A DNA stretch of 64,000 bases from Vespa crabro (GCF_910589235.1 NC_060956.1:7942999-8006998), one strand, 5' to 3'. Counted from the first letter of the stretch, positions 24,895 through 39,234 are shown. Notes: generated from the sequence alone by a model not told the origin. Program-made: numbers and translations.

Positions 24895-27106
24895 TAACAA
24901 CATAGTGTAAGTGTCGGATCAACATTAACGATTCGCTATAATTATCGATGAGTCAAAATAAAAAATCCTTCTGTGACTTAATTTGCAATTTGCATTTGCA
25001 ATTAAGAGATTGTTAATCGCGAGTTGGAGTTCGTTAAAGGATTCCCTCGTTTAATGAACGGTTCGTTACACGAGAATTCATGTAAAGCGAGTACGTCATT
25101 GCGGAATGTTCTACGTTCGAACATCATCTGGTGTCAAGGATGCGTGATTCAGGCGAATCTAATACTTTTTTTTTTGTACAAAAAAATCCATTGAATTTTT
25201 TACGAGCTTTTTTTATTTTATTTCAAAATCTTAGTATTCTTTTATTATTAGTAATATTCTTTTTTTCTGGTCAAGTTTTCGATCTGAAATTCTACTGACA
25301 TATTTATTTTAAGCGCCCCAATAACATTTTTTTCTTTTTCCGAATTTCAGAATTTATTATTTCGATTACCGTACAACTTTGTGGTTTTGATTTCTAGAAG
25401 AAGTCGATCTTTCAAAATAACTATGAGTAATCGAGGAATAACGGATATTCCATCGTTTTTGATGTCATTAGGTATGTTATCAGAAAGGCTTGATTCACTT
25501 ATTGTTATTTTGATAGAGGATAAAAGAGAAGGTAACGTGGAAGATAAGAAAACGGGAAAAAGAAAAAAATGAGCTGTTGCTTGAAAAAAAGCGTATTTCA
25601 TTTGTAGTATTCAAATATTTGATATATGATTACTGGGTTAATATTATCTTACACAATTGTTTTTTTTTCGTTCTTAATCTTTTCTTTCTTATTTATTCTC
25701 TTCTATACGCTATCCAGATGCATTAGCATCTTTGTCGTTGCCTGAATTTCGATTAAACATGCCAATCAGATAGACGGTGTTTCTTATGTGTCAACTGATT
25801 CTGGAAAATATCGTTCGCTCGTTAAATAAATTAAAACGAAAGAGACCGGCTCGCAATGGTGGTTCGTGCGTGTTACATCGACGATGAAAAGTACTTTTGT
25901 TTGAACGCTCAATTCAACAAATTAGAGTTCTGAAGCGTCAAGAATTATCTCGTTCGATAAATCATTTTCCACGGATAAATGGATCGTTTCGAGAAGATCG
26001 AAATTACAGGGAACTAAATACGCAGTGTAGGTGCGAAATACAATTTTATAATAAATACCTGCAATTTTCAGAGTTAATAACCGTTAAACTGACAGACCTC
26101 AACTGACAATTACGATGCAATATGCAATTTTGCATTATTATGAACGCCTGGTTGGATAGGAACGACTACAAAGGAAAGAGATATTATTAATTAATTCTCT
26201 ATCAGAACGATGCATTTTCATCGAAGCGATCAGAATTTCAAATATTTCTTTTGTCTTCGTTTTGCGATAATTTTACATGGAATTTTATAAATTCAAATGG
26301 TAGAACATACGAAGATAAATCAATATTCGATCAATTGATTTGTTTGATTTAGTCTTCAAAATTTTTTATAATACTTCTGAATTTAATTCTATTACGAAAT
26401 TTAAATAGAATTATATCTAATATCTCTCCTTACGTTATGCTTCTATGTAACATATGCAATCTTTGAGAATAAGCAAAAACGTAGGTACGTCCATGTTAAA
26501 AACGTAACGTCATTGTATCAAAATTTCTAACCACATCTTTGTCTGTGTGACTAATATGCAAGCTTAAAGAAATTACTTGTCTATTGTTTTAATCTATGCA
26601 GTCAAGGCCGCGACTTGAGAAATTTTCATTATCCTCTAAGACAAGGATCGTTCTCCGTTGCGCTAATGATTCGATGGATTTAGACGACTCTTGGTTCCTT
26701 AAATAATTTTATCGTATGATTCGATAACGGGAGAATTGCCATCGCGTTTTTTTACACAATTTGTTTTGCCAGAATTCTTCTTTGCCATTTATGGCAATGT
26801 GTTTCGATCGAAATGATAAATCGGAATCATCTTTGCTGTAATCTCGATCTAGATCTAAAGAGACCGAGGTAATATCGTCGCGAGCTCGACGCGAGCTCTA
26901 CCTAATAATTATCTCTCGTCATTCATTAATATCTTTATAAGTTCGTAGAAGAGAACAGAAGATAAAAAAAGGAAGATAGGAGTAATGTATCATATAATAA
27001 AGATCATTCAGATAAACTCGCTAATGAGTAATCTCATCGATCAGGCTAGTGCGAAAATTCGTAGTAGAAGGAAGAAATGATCTTCGTGGGAGAGAAATAG
27101 GAAGAG

Positions 27107-27108
<2 letters not shown>
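24895..27108. other. No supported gene
   Basis: AT-rich DNA with several poly-T runs near 25170-25330. No repeat family or coding pattern was recognised. Confidence 0.45.

Positions 27109-27183
<75 letters not shown>
27109..27183. repeat. (GA)n microsatellite
   Basis: About 34 GA units preceded by a few CA units. It is one of the longest perfect arrays in the window, and the long frames on both strands across it are artefacts. Confidence 0.96.
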
Positions 27184-27185
<2 letters not shown>

Positions 27186-27941
27186 TTCCCTTGTGATTCT
27201 TGCAGATCGGACTTGCAATTTCTGTGGTTTTCAAATCGGTACTTTCCTATTTGGTGAAGGAGCGTCGTTGAGGAAGTGAGAAATACCCAGCTTTGATTTT
27301 CCTTCATCGTATCGATAAACGAAGAAAAAGCAAGGGAAACAGGAAAAGAGAGAAAAAGAAAAAGGTAGAGTTCAACAGACTTCACTCGAGCTTCTCGCGT
27401 AACGTCATTACGAGAAACGCGATCTCTCTGGCTCGAAGAAAATTACTGGGAATTTTTCCAAGTACTTCGGAGAGCAGGAAAGTACTATGTTACGTCTACT
27501 CGCACACTGAATTAGATGTAGAGCGTGAATGTGAGCGTTCGTACGTACGTGCAAATGCTTCTCGAGTCTATATTGGAATCACGTTTACTTAACATTCGTT
27601 CATATTGTGTTTACGTCAAATGGATAGAATGAAACACACATACGTGTACGTTTAAGTCTAAAATACTTTGGAAGATAAATGGATTTGGATTATCGCATAT
27701 AGGATGCCAGAGTATCGAAGGATATTTTTAAAGAAAGATGAGAAATTTAACTTCCTTTTTCTTATTTGTTAGAGAAATTACGAACATTTAAATTTATATT
27801 TAACAAATATTCTTTTTATTAAGATCAATCACTTGACTTTTGCTATAGTAATTTCTAACGGTAATTATGACATAGGTCCCTTTAAATCTTTGCTATTCCC
27901 TTCCGTGAAATTTAAAGAGGCTCCTTTTCCCTCCCCCTCCT

Positions 27942-27942
<1 letters not shown>

Positions 27943-27973
<31 letters not shown>

Positions 27974-27980
27974 TCTCTTT
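27943..27980. repeat. (CT)n microsatellite
   Basis: About 38 bases of CT with TTT interruptions at the 3' end. Confidence 0.9.
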
Positions 27981-29811
27981 ATGGATACAAGTTATATGAA
28001 TTAAGCCATTATATTTGATGCCCCATGGGGTCTCGAAAGATTATCAACCCAATCGCACGTCTTGTTAGTTATAAGGAGTTCATGAAACGGATGTTCTCGA
28101 TGTCCTTGGAGAGAGCCTGTTTATTCGTTCGTCGATATCCGAAAGAGAGCTTCGATCAGCGACGGACGTTACCCTCGAAGATCGTGGACGAATAGAATTT
28201 TATTTTTCAGGTGACCGAGCTCCAGGTGATTCGTATTCGCTCTTCGTGCATGTATAGTAACGGTCCTTTCAATTGAATACTCACCTTGGAATTTTCACAT
28301 TATTTTCAAACGTCTCATAGCCTCACTTGACTCGGAGCACATAGATTTATACGTAAATGTACTCTAAATACGTTTTACTTGTCTATGGTGAGCCTGTGCT
28401 TTGTTATAAATTTTATATTGAAAGAGGGTACACGATTCAATTCCATCGTTTGATCGATCAAGAAGTCTTAAACGGAGAAAAGGAACAATTTAGCCATTAC
28501 GTTACATTATATACTTTGTTAAAAGAGAACTTTGGATTCGCATCGTTAGATATACGGCTACGTGAAGATCAGTAACGATCTCTTTTAATAAAACTCTTTT
28601 GTTTCGATTACTTTTAAGTTAACGTGATTTGGACTCACACTAGTGATAATAATCAATATCCGAAGACACGATCGCATCCTATTCCTCATCTTTTTTTTCT
28701 TCCTATATATTTTATTCTTATTAGAATGCTTTTATATAAGTAGATATGCATCTTAATAGAGTGATCTCATTTGATCATACATAAATTTTATTATGATAAA
28801 TTTTATTATATGACAGGATAATGACACAAATTTAATAAAATCTAAGGATATACTTTAATATATTTATTATGTTATAATCTGTAGTAATGAAAAATGTATT
28901 TAAACTAGAATTTGCACAATTCCAAAGAAACGTATATTTTCTTGCATGTATAAAATTAGTATAACATGTATTGCATAGATATATTAGCTATAGTTCTAAG
29001 ATAATGAATAATAACTACTGCAATATATCAAATCTATGCGCACAAATTTATTCTTACAATGTAACTCGAATGAAGATTTTTTTTTCATACTTTGGTGCAT
29101 TGTTAACAAGAATCAGTGTTGATTTCATATACGAGAACGAAGGGATTTTATCGTCTTGCGGAACGCGTATCGATACGGAACGAAGAACGTGATCGGCAGC
29201 CCGTGAAAATATGAACAACAAAAGAGCCTTATCCACTGTACACGAGAGAATGCAAGTAATGATGAAGGTATTCTAATTAAGTGTTCGAAGTACAAATATG
29301 CGTCCTGCATAATTGATTTTTTTATTTTTAACGAGCGTTTAAGTTGCCTAATACCGGAAGAAATATCTTAGTCGCGTGTATGTTCTCTCGCTCTTTCTCT
29401 TTCTTTTTTTCTCTTTCGAGGACGAAAGTTCGAGTTCGCAAGTTTGGATACTTCAAGGTTCTCCGAAAATGCCTTCCTATCTTTTATTCTTTTTTATACT
29501 TGCGTTCAGTCACGCTTCTTCGTATGGCTTTTATCGATTAAAAAACATATGACCATACGAATTTGAAGAAACATTTTAGTCATCGACGAATTTACAAGGA
29601 TATCTTTTCAGCGAGTATTTATATTTACATTTACGATCTATGTAAATGGAAATTTAAATAATATTTTGTAATGTGGGATATTTTACTCTCAAATGGACGA
29701 TGGTGTCGCAGTATCCGCGCAGAAACAAGACAGGACCTAGGACAAGGAGGAGGGTGCGCTCAGTATTGATTTTAGGGCTACCAACAGTTCTTCCATAGGT
29801 CCGAAATACAT

Positions 29812-29817
<6 letters not shown>
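27981..29817. other. No supported gene
   Basis: AT-rich DNA. A 72-codon open frame at 28357-28575 has a protein-like composition but no family motif, and I do not call it. Confidence 0.4.
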
Positions 29818-29849
<32 letters not shown>

Positions 29850-29897
29850 TCTCTCTATTTCTCTCTCTCTCTCTTTCTCTCTTTCTCTGTTTCTCTC
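29818..29897. repeat. (CA)n followed by (CT)n
   Basis: About 15 CA units (29818-29848), then impure CT to about 29897. Confidence 0.92.
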
Positions 29898-30265
29898 TTC
29901 ACATATCCAAGAGCCAGGACACATGTTCTCAAACAAGGACGATATACCTCGCTTTGTCCCGTAGAGAGATTTTAATCCGGCCCATGTGCGTATCCAAAAC
30001 GAATCCCTGATCGAATTCATCATCACGATATAAAGGCGCCCAGGGGAGATAATTCAAGAAAGAAGATGAAAGAAAGGAAGGAAAAACGGAGGGGGAACAG
30101 AGGTATAAATCTTGTTCATATCGATTCGAACTGTTTATTAAATCCTAAAAGATCGTTCACTGATTTTGACAGGCCGATCATCGATCTTCCTATGAAAGTT
30201 TGCCGATGAGAATCCTCACGAAATGACAATGTTCTCGCTCTTTTTCTTTGTTGTATTCCACCAAC

Positions 30266-30292
30266 ACATTTTGTCATTGTACGACAAAATGT
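30266..30292. repeat. Perfect 10-bp inverted repeat
   Basis: ACATTTTGTC (30266-30275) and GACAAAATGT (30283-30292) flank a 7-base loop. It lies about 10 bases beyond the B-box side of the tRNA-like element at 30302-30370, so it may be part of that element's body. Confidence 0.75.
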
Positions 30293-30301
30293 CATTCTAG
30301 T

Positions 30302-30370
30302 TAACTCGGGATTTGAACTTGGGGACCCGCATATCCCGTGTAGTGTTTTCATCAATTAAGCTACCCAAGA
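30302..30370 (-). repeat. tRNA-derived SINE head (minus strand)
   Basis: Read on the minus strand, an A-box-like GGGTAGCTTAATTGATG is followed after about 30 bases by a B-box-like AGTTCAAATCCCG. Between them lies a CACTACACGGGATATGCGGG core typical of tRNA-derived SINE heads. The acceptor stem does not pair well enough for a working tRNA gene. It differs from the 22.4 and 49.8 kb family. Confidence 0.55.
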
Positions 30371-30534
30371 TTCCAGAGTTTCCATTCCTTTGTAACCTTT
30401 TAAGATTATTATAATAGTTTAGAAAATGTAAGTATCATAGACTATATAGTGAATAAAATAAAAGAGTTTCATTAAATGTAACATAGGAAATGAGTAAGAG
30501 CTAAGTATACCATATATTTTGACTGAATTTCGTA

Positions 30535-31165
30535 TGATGACAAAATCATTGTTTTTCAAAAGAACAGCCAATGCGATTATAAACAAACAAAGTGTACTAC
30601 ATTCTATAATCGTATTCAGATTGAGAATGCATGCGATGCGACAATGTTGTATTTGTTAGTCGCAATGTTTGAAATTAAAATTAGTTTATTTTTTATCAAA
30701 ATGCACGCATGACTTGTCGATGTGACAAAGAAAATATTCTAATGCTTTGTACTCTTTTATTCTATATCTATCTATTACTATGAGCATCCGTAATAAAACG
30801 TGTATTAGATAAAAGTTGAATGGTTTCGAACGGGGATTCTTATTAGTTTTTTTTTGTAGAAGAATGTGTAGAAGTCATTTAAAAATCGTTCGTTTTTTTC
30901 TTATTGGGATCATATATTTTTTATTATGTTATTCGATCAAGTTCGTAATAATCTATAAAAGAGTATTAAACTATTTATATTGAAAAACGATTATCTTATG
31001 AGACATTGTAATTTCGATATTGTTATGAAACCATGTATGTACATATTTATTAAAATGTATGTACAATGTAATAAGAATAGTAGTAAGTAAATCATTTTTC
31101 AATGTTTTAATATTTTTTTATAAAGAATGTTAATCGCAAATAGTATTAGTCATATATAGATACGT
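30535..31165 (+). repeat. Dispersed repeat family X, copy B
   Basis: Shares with copies A and C the words CAAACAAAG, ATTCTAT and CGCAATGTTTGAAAT (30661-30675). With copy C it also shares CGATGTGA(C/T)AAAGAAAA (near 30715) and a distal block AATCGCAAATAGTAT near 31130. About 630 bp including divergent middle sequence. No coding capacity is seen. Confidence 0.6.
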
Positions 31166-31363
31166 TCTTCATTATCGTACTACAAATCAACATTGGTCAT
31201 TTTATGAGATAAAATTTTTATGTTATTTAAATGTAAAAAAATATGTGTCCTTCGGCAGGTTTTAATATTAAGACCGAGGGCTGGAATTTGAAGGTAATAT
31301 TTTTTTATTTATTTTTGGGGACGGAGCTACACTCGTCAAAATTCCTCCGGAGGTCAAATAACG

Positions 31364-31364
<1 letters not shown>

Positions 31365-31412
<48 letters not shown>

Positions 31413-31521
31413 TTTCGGCTAAATATATATATATATATTTTATTTTAAATATATAAAATATATATATATAAAATTAAATATATATATATATTTTATTTAT
31501 ATATATAAGTTTCGGCTAAAT
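31365..31521. repeat. (TA)n array with duplicated AGTTTCGGCTAAAT
   Basis: A TA array (31365-31409) runs into AGTTTCGGCTAAAT (31411-31424), then 83 bases of TA/AAATTT sequence rich in self-complementarity, then the same 14-mer again (31508-31521). This looks like a 97-bp duplication whose interior is TA repeat. Confidence 0.8.
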
Positions 31522-32640
31522 TTGATATTGTGGAATATTACTTTTCATTTTTCATAATTTTGATTCGTAATTAGCAACCATAAAAATCTTTATATTAAGT
31601 ATATCAATTTTCATTTAAGTTGAAAAATACTTTTATATTTTGACTAGATTTGGTGACCATTGGTACGGTCGAGAGACTGACAGAAGCTTCTTGCAAAAAC
31701 CGACCGTAGAGAACACGTGTCATAATATTTGCAAACAGACAAAAGAGTCCGTCACGAACAATCGTTTCTGTCAATGGCTCCGAACAACGACCGAGCTACG
31801 ATCTTGTTTACTAAGGTCGCGTGCCAAATGTTAAGGTAATTTGATGATATTTCACAGATGCTTGTTTACGGATGACAGAAAGTTGAAAAGAGAAAATGAA
31901 GAAAAAGGAGAAGAATAATGAACTTTATCTTTTGAATGCCTGTGAACGATATAATTTTTATATTGTTTTCATCTCGATATAAAATAATTTAATGAGCAAC
32001 TTTAAAAACATTTTTAGATGGTATATATAGGATCTTTACAAAAGATGATAACGAAAACAATGGGATCGTAAATCGATTTTTACATATAACAGTATAGCAT
32101 TTGTTAAAGTCCAATATATTGTATCAATGTATCAAAGTGAATTCTTATCGCTGGTCGACCATTGCAACTAACATTTCTAAACTGCTACTATAATATATTT
32201 CTGCGGTACTACACACCTACGCTACTGGTTTCTTTGTTACTATGCTTCTAAGCTTTTTCATTGATTCAACGCTTCGTGTCGACTCATTTTTTGTCTCGAT
32301 TTGTATCGAGCAAGAAAAGGAAATAAAAGAAATCTTTGATATTATCTGCTACTATATAGATATGGTATGATATAGTTATGAAATAGATCTCGGACGATCT
32401 CGAACATGGAGAAAATATAACGGATCGATATATGAATTGTAACTGAATGGAAATTCAATTGCTTCGTTCATCCTTATCTTTTATGTATTCGATGTCCATA
32501 GTGTATAATCTGGCTGACAATATATTGAATTAATATTATATGGATATAAATGACTAAAACTGAACGGTCGTATGACAATGAAAACCACTTCACTTAGGAT
32601 CGATGAATGGTCAGTAGAGATCAAATAATGATTATCTTAA
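31522..32640. other. No supported gene
   Basis: AT-rich, apart from a more balanced segment at 31640-31833 holding a 64-codon frame with six Cys but no recognisable fold. Nothing else was seen. Confidence 0.4.
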
Positions 32641-32648
32641 TATACCTA

Positions 32649-32650
<2 letters not shown>

Positions 32651-32700
<50 letters not shown>

Positions 32701-32740
32701 GTTGTTGTTGTTGTTTTTATTGTTGTTATTATTATTATAA
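32651..32740. repeat. (ATT)n with (TTG)n trinucleotide microsatellite
   Basis: About 17 ATT units, then TTG units, then a few ATT units again. Confidence 0.95.
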
Positions 32741-34780
32741 ATGTTAGATATTTTACTTTTATTCAAAAATATTTAGTAACTTTTCTAGAATATCGGTACA
32801 CAATTATATTTAAAACTGATGTTAAATTATTGAAGTTTCAAAACTTTAACTCAAATAATTTAATCACTCTAAAATTTTGCATATATTATTTCCTCATCAA
32901 GCGTCATAATTTCGGATAGTAAGACCAAAAAGTATTGGAGGTTGAAAAATAATTACAAACTTTCATTACGATTATTTTGGTATCTCATCGCAGCTAATTT
33001 TTGTTAATTTTATTCAATTATACTATTAACTAAATGTCTGAATTAGTTTTTTTAGCGAAGTTCCGTAAGATATAAACTTTTTCATAACTCTTCAAAACGT
33101 ACACAGAATTTTTTATTTGAATATTCATAAAAGAATGTTATTAAATTTTTATATCACACTTTATAATTATGCTTTTTTCTAATGCGTATATAAATTGTAG
33201 TAAATCTTTCATTTTTCAGAATTAAAATTAAAACACTTCGCATAAAGTTATGAATGTTTGAAGCAAACGTTTTTTTTTCTTTTCACGCAAGTGCAGATGT
33301 TGCTCGAACGAAGGTCACTTTTGCACTGAATTATAAACTCAGGTAGAAGCAATTGACCTTTTCCCCTTCTACTATTCAATGTTACAACTATCAGTGTACC
33401 CAACTAAATGGTCTAAAATTCGAAATTTAAAATTTTATTTTTAGATTCTAACCATGTTTTTGGGTTTTAAGACCATTGTAAATCTTGCCAATTAACAGAT
33501 CAACAATCAGAAAAGGAACAAAGGTGAATTACGCTGTTACTTGATATCCTCCGAATGTGATTATTCACGATCGATGCGCATGTCTATCGAATTAGAGCAA
33601 TCAAAGAGACAATTTTACATTCGAACGATACTCGTTTCGTTTACAATATTTCTCATAATCACGTAATACTTCCAATCTTTCGATTAACAAATGATCGATC
33701 GAGCGTATGATTTATCAAACATTGATTAAGCACATTTCGGAACGTGCGACTATCGTTTCCATTTAGATAAACATTAAGGATAATCTTACCTTTGTTATGG
33801 AGTATCGATCGTTCTTAAAAGACGAACGTGATCAATCGTTGCGACCGGTCAATATATCAATTTTTTTTATTGAAAATACAAGTATTTAGAACAATCGTAA
33901 CAACAACGGTAACAGCGGTAACCCTGAACTTGACCCAAAAGGATGTACCGTAATATTTTACTTAACTTTATAAGTTCATGTATATGTACCTTAGCAATTC
34001 TAATCGGATAAAATGTACTGTTGGCTAACGTCCAATGTTTTTTTGCATATTTACCTTACGCACGGCTGATTCTTTGACTTTGTAGCACCATCCGCGTGCA
34101 AACTTCTTTCTCTCTTTCTTTCTTTCTATACAAACGTCCTCTCTTTATATTATTTCATGTGCTATTTAACCCGAGGAAATTATGAGTAAATTAATCGAGT
34201 GGGAAAATGAAGTACTGCGTGTTTCTGAGGAGAATTTAAATTAAAACTTTTTCTAATTTCGTCGTTTCTTTTATTCGAGACATGAATTTATACGGATTCT
34301 AGAAAAAATGAAGAAGTTATTTTTCAATTTTCAAACATTTTTCGAAGTCCAAATTTCGTATAAACATATTGTGAAATAAGAGAATCGTAAGATTTTGAAT
34401 AAAATAAAATCAAAAATACATACTACATGAAAGGGAGAAATTGATTTACGAGCTTTAAATCGTCATATCCGACGATCTCGAAAAAGACCATTTTTCGGTG
34501 GAGCATGTTGTTTCGTTTCATTCTGAATTCGCAAGAAGCTTTTTGGTATGCTGCCGATGATTTACTCATGCTTCTTCACGAGTAAATACTTAACAATATT
34601 TCTAGTATAAAAATACATCTTCACGAATCATCGTTGTTTTTTCTTCATTACAATCATATGAACGTAAAGTGACGTAACTACAACAATCTCAATGGATAAA
34701 ACGTCGTATAAGCCATCGAAAAATCTATAACATCGTGTGAGCTTTATAAGCTGTGAGCTTATATTGAAAAGATTTGTATT
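32741..34780. other. No supported gene
   Basis: Very AT-rich DNA with no open frame of note on either strand and no repeat match inside the window. Confidence 0.5.
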
Positions 34781-34781
34781 G

Positions 34782-34941
34782 TCTCTTTCTTTCTCTCTCT
34801 TTCTTTCTCTTTTTCTTTCTTTCTGCCATTCTCTCTCTTTTTCTCTCATTCTCTCTCCTTAATCGTGTTCGAGACACGTACATACGTAATAAGAAGGTGG
34901 CGACAGCGAAAAAGCATATTATATATATATATATATATATA
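34782..34941. repeat. Impure (CT)n and (TA)n microsatellites
   Basis: CTTT/CT tract at 34782-34858 and a perfect TA array at 34918-34941. The overlapping frames are artefacts. Confidence 0.88.
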
Positions 34942-37450
34942 CTCATATCTCAGAACGATAAGAAAGATGAAGACAGAGATTATATTAGACATAAAAGTAT
35001 CGTCAGATATCATGAATCTTTCATTTATAATGTTAGCTTCATTTTGATGGTATTTTTAATCACGACATGGGTTCTTTCAATGTGGTTAATGTGATCGTGA
35101 TTCAATAAAAAGAGAATCCGTATAGAATATTAGGTTGAGGATATTTCTTCTTCTTTGAAAGGACCAATCGATATCGGATTAATCTCGAACTTCAGAATCA
35201 GCGTAGAACGGACTTGTTGTTACGAAAGAGCGAAGAAGGGAAAGAAAAAGTAGTAACGATAAAGAGTGAAAGAGGTGATTTTTTTTAACGGAATCTGAAA
35301 GTATCAAAGTATCGAGCTTCTCGATGTTTAATAGCAAAAAGTCGATTGAAAACGTCTACGAGTTGATTCGATATCCTAAGCTTTTTATCCAAGAGTCGAA
35401 GCGTTCCGCGTAATGAGCGATGCTTCGTTCATTCTTGACTCGCTTTTTCTTACTCTTTCGTCTTTGAAGAGTACCGTTATGAATCGACACGAGGACCTCC
35501 GGCTCTAGAGAGTGAGGGAGAAGATTACCGGTGCTTGCCAAGTGGATGAACTCAATTTCGTTGACTAGCAAGCATACGGCTCGTCAACTACTTCGCGTCT
35601 TTTCAACGACGCAATGTGTAGTTGTTCGCCGAGTCTCGGATATATCCTACTCAAGGTTGAGTAGCGTCATTCTTTCTCCGTCACGCTTCAAGACGCTCCT
35701 TCCCCAATTCCGTTTTTGCCGTTTCTTTGTGTTCCTCGCTCATCTGTTCCTCGCGAACAGGTGCTGATATCTTCACGAGTTATCGAATATACGTTGAATT
35801 TCAAGATTCCTACATTGAGATTTAGTCGAATTCGAGAAAGACAAAAGAAATGAAAAGTTATTAACAAAAAATTAATTTGATTAGATTAATTGGAATACTT
35901 CTTGATTGTATCTTAAATTCTTGATGTATGATAAAAAGCAAAATTATTTTATAGAAACAATTTTAAAGGGGGAAAAAAAACCTTGTTTACTCATGTTCAT
36001 AATTTTTCCTATTTGTTTAAAAATAAGATTTTTCCTAGGACGATACGATACTCGATGAAACTTTCCTTCAGTGATCTATCGATTTGCTAAAAAGTCAGCG
36101 AAAGAAGGGAAATTAAGAATTTCCTTCCTCAGGATTGGAACGAATAGCAGGTTGCATTTTTTACATTTGTATAATGTAACAATGCAATTTTTTCTTTTAA
36201 TGCAGCTTGGCTGATTCAGTTTTATGTTCTTGGACGTTAGAAATTTCTAAAGGAAGGAAAAGAAGAAACGTAATTGTGAGTAATGAATAAAATTAGTAGT
36301 AACAAAATTGAAATATGCTCTTCCAATGGTAATGTTGTTACACATCTACCATATTCGCTAAGCTGACTCGACTTGTCCACTAGCGTGTTTCGTTTTTCAT
36401 GTTTTACGTCATTCCGGGAATTAACAGACCCGTTTGGATGAATGAATCATACCGAGAAGATGTTATAGAATGATTTTGAGATTTCCTTCGATCATTCTGC
36501 GGAATAATTTAATCGTTATCGTAAGGTTTGAATCAGGTATCTCGATTGCAGTCGCGTATATACCTTCGATTAAAGAATTCTTTTTATATTTATAGCATAT
36601 ATGTAGTAAAATATATATTTTTTTTTCATTTAATATATTACAAAGATTATACAGATTATATTCTGTATAATTTTTTCCTAAATATCTGCGTCAGAATCGT
36701 TTTACAACTCGTACATTCAAGGGATACGATGGAAACTACTTTCTTAATGCTGCGTACGTGGACATTAGAGCACGCGCACAGCACGGATGAATCGATCGAT
36801 TAATATGGATAACGCGTGGGTGTGCTTTCGTCCATTTCTATGAATTCTTCAATCCATTTCAATGAATTCAGTGACATGCCGGCTCGTATCTATCTGGATA
36901 ATACTATACTAATGATATACCGAATTTTTTATCGATAGTGTGATATTCTGGTGGATAGTTAACAGTTTAAAGAAAATAAATGTTACTTAAATACACTTAA
37001 TGAGGAACGATACGTTTATTTTTATACTCATTTTTCCAAGAGTCTATCAAGAGTATCACCAGAAAAAAATCTTTTACATATTTACATAAGTATATAAACT
37101 TTTCTTGGTTAGAAATTGAAAAGGTTTTATTTAATTTTCTCGTGCGATTGAACTAATGATAATTCACCTTATAATGATCGAAACGGCGCCAATTATCGCA
37201 TACGATCGTTATTTCCACGGACGGACGCATCTATTAGATCGCGTAATCAGCGGTAGAGACGTTACTTAATGTCGAGACACTCGACGACTTTGCTTTCGAT
37301 AATTACATAAGCAAACCGACAATCGTACGAGGCAATAAACTTAGCTTTATAGTGGATTAGACGATGACTATGTTAATTTACGTTACGTATGTTATACTAC
37401 GATGGTCCATTAGCACGTTTCCTTGAAAAAGGTCGATCGGTGAGAGTAAA
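34942..37450. other. No supported gene
   Basis: A moderately CpG-rich part at 35400-35760 carries short frames on both strands without a recognisable domain. The rest is AT-rich. Confidence 0.42.
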
Positions 37451-37456
37451 AAAAAT

Positions 37457-37499
37457 AGAGAGAGAAAGAGAGAGGAAAAGAAAGAGAGAGGGAGAGAAT

Positions 37500-37542
<43 letters not shown>

Positions 37543-37554
37543 AGAGAAAGACAG

Positions 37555-37607
<53 letters not shown>

Positions 37608-37617
37608 GAGAGAAAGA
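37457..37617. repeat. Long (GA)n microsatellite
   Basis: About 160 bases of purine repeat interrupted by GCGCGAGA and GACAGAGC. All long frames here are RERE/SLSL artefacts. Confidence 0.95.
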
Positions 37618-39100
37618 CGCGACTCGAATTTAAAAGAAATTGATTATATATTCTTTCTCTCTTTCCTTCTAATTGTTGCAACGATTTTTTTCTCTCCTTT
37701 TCGACTTTTTCTTTTTTAATGTTTCTTTAATCTAACTATGTCATTTTTTGTACAGATGTTATAGATACTTTTTTGTATTCGGAGTTAGGATTAATTGCGA
37801 ATATCACTCATAAATTAACTTTAAATATTGTAATTAAATAAAATTGCTTGAATAAATATTTCTAAGGGTTTCTTTAAAAATAAATATAGTTTAGTCCTCG
37901 AAAGTTATAAAACACGATAAAGCAAATTTCAAGATAGACTGTACCGTGTCGAAGAATCATCTTTTTTTATCTTTTGTAACAATTTTCTAATCGCACGGAT
38001 TAAATGAGACACAGGACATTGTCAAGAGGTAGATAGCTTCGCGAATACATAAGGAAAACGAGCGCGAGACGTTGAAGATGTTAAAACGCGTACATGATAA
38101 TACACTCACAATAGACTAACTGTAACCAGTAGGAAGGTTTCCACGCTTCTCATTGTTTCTTCACGGTTTTCTTGGCGTGTTAAAGACGCGTGTACTTATC
38201 TTCTTTTTTACTGCTTCCCTTACTGCGATCCTATCGCTCTCTTTCTCCACTCTTCATTTTTTTTTCGATAAAAGGCAAAAGCAAATCTTTCCGTTTTCGA
38301 GCATACAATAACCACGTCATTGTTTTTAGAATTATGAAGATAACTGCACAAAAATGGTAACAAAATTGCAAACGAGAATTCCAGTAGTACTATCGTCTAG
38401 CGTGTTATGAATCAAGAAAGAGAAGAATTCATTAATTCGAGGGAAATCCGGGAGAATCCATGATCTCATCGTTTTATCAATGTAACGTCTATTTTAAATT
38501 GAATCGATATTGCTTATTAAGAACATATCAATTTTTACCGTTCGTTGAGAATCACGAAAATTGGTAAATTTTCTATAATTGTGGTGCTGGTTATTAATTA
38601 TTGTTGTAATATCTTAATAATTCGTTTCAATCAATATTAGTTTTGTGTTTTCAGGAACGTCCGATGAAATAATGAATTTCTATTTCAATTCTAATAATTT
38701 TCAACTTGACCGACTTTTCAACTAGCAACTTGCTAAAAGCAAATGTTTTCTTAAAACAATTTGCTTTCTTCGATCATTGACTTCTTAAAACAACTTACCT
38801 TCTTTAATCAATAGTTTCATAAAATATTTATTCTAACGAGGCAATTAAAGGATAAGGAAGAAAATATGCAAGGGTGTAACATTAGTCGAAGAATGCGTCA
38901 CGCACGTTGAATGGAAAACCGAGTTGGTAGGAAAACGAAATCAGTAGGAATATTCGATGAATTTAACAATTTTCAAGAAGATAGAAGAAGATATAGTGTC
39001 AGGTAAGAGAAAAAAGAAACAAAAAAAAGAAAAGAACTTTCCTAAGGATCCTATGTACTCGCTGAGTTTGATTCACGGTGATGCGGTAGGTATAACTAGA
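37618..39100. other. No supported gene
   Basis: AT-rich DNA with homopolymer T runs. No feature was recognised. Confidence 0.45.
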
Positions 39101-39234
39101 AACCTGCTCCCTCTACAACTTAAACGACTCTGTTCTGAAAGAGGGAGAGAGAGAGAATCTTCTGGTCGAGGCAACCTGTTATTTCAGGATTGCGAATCGC
39201 TGGGTGTTTTTGCAAGTCTCCCGGTCCACGGCAC

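Noticed and set aside
31640..31834. 64-codon frame with six Cys in GC-richer DNA
   Set aside because: No signal peptide, no known Cys spacing and no supporting splice or promoter context.
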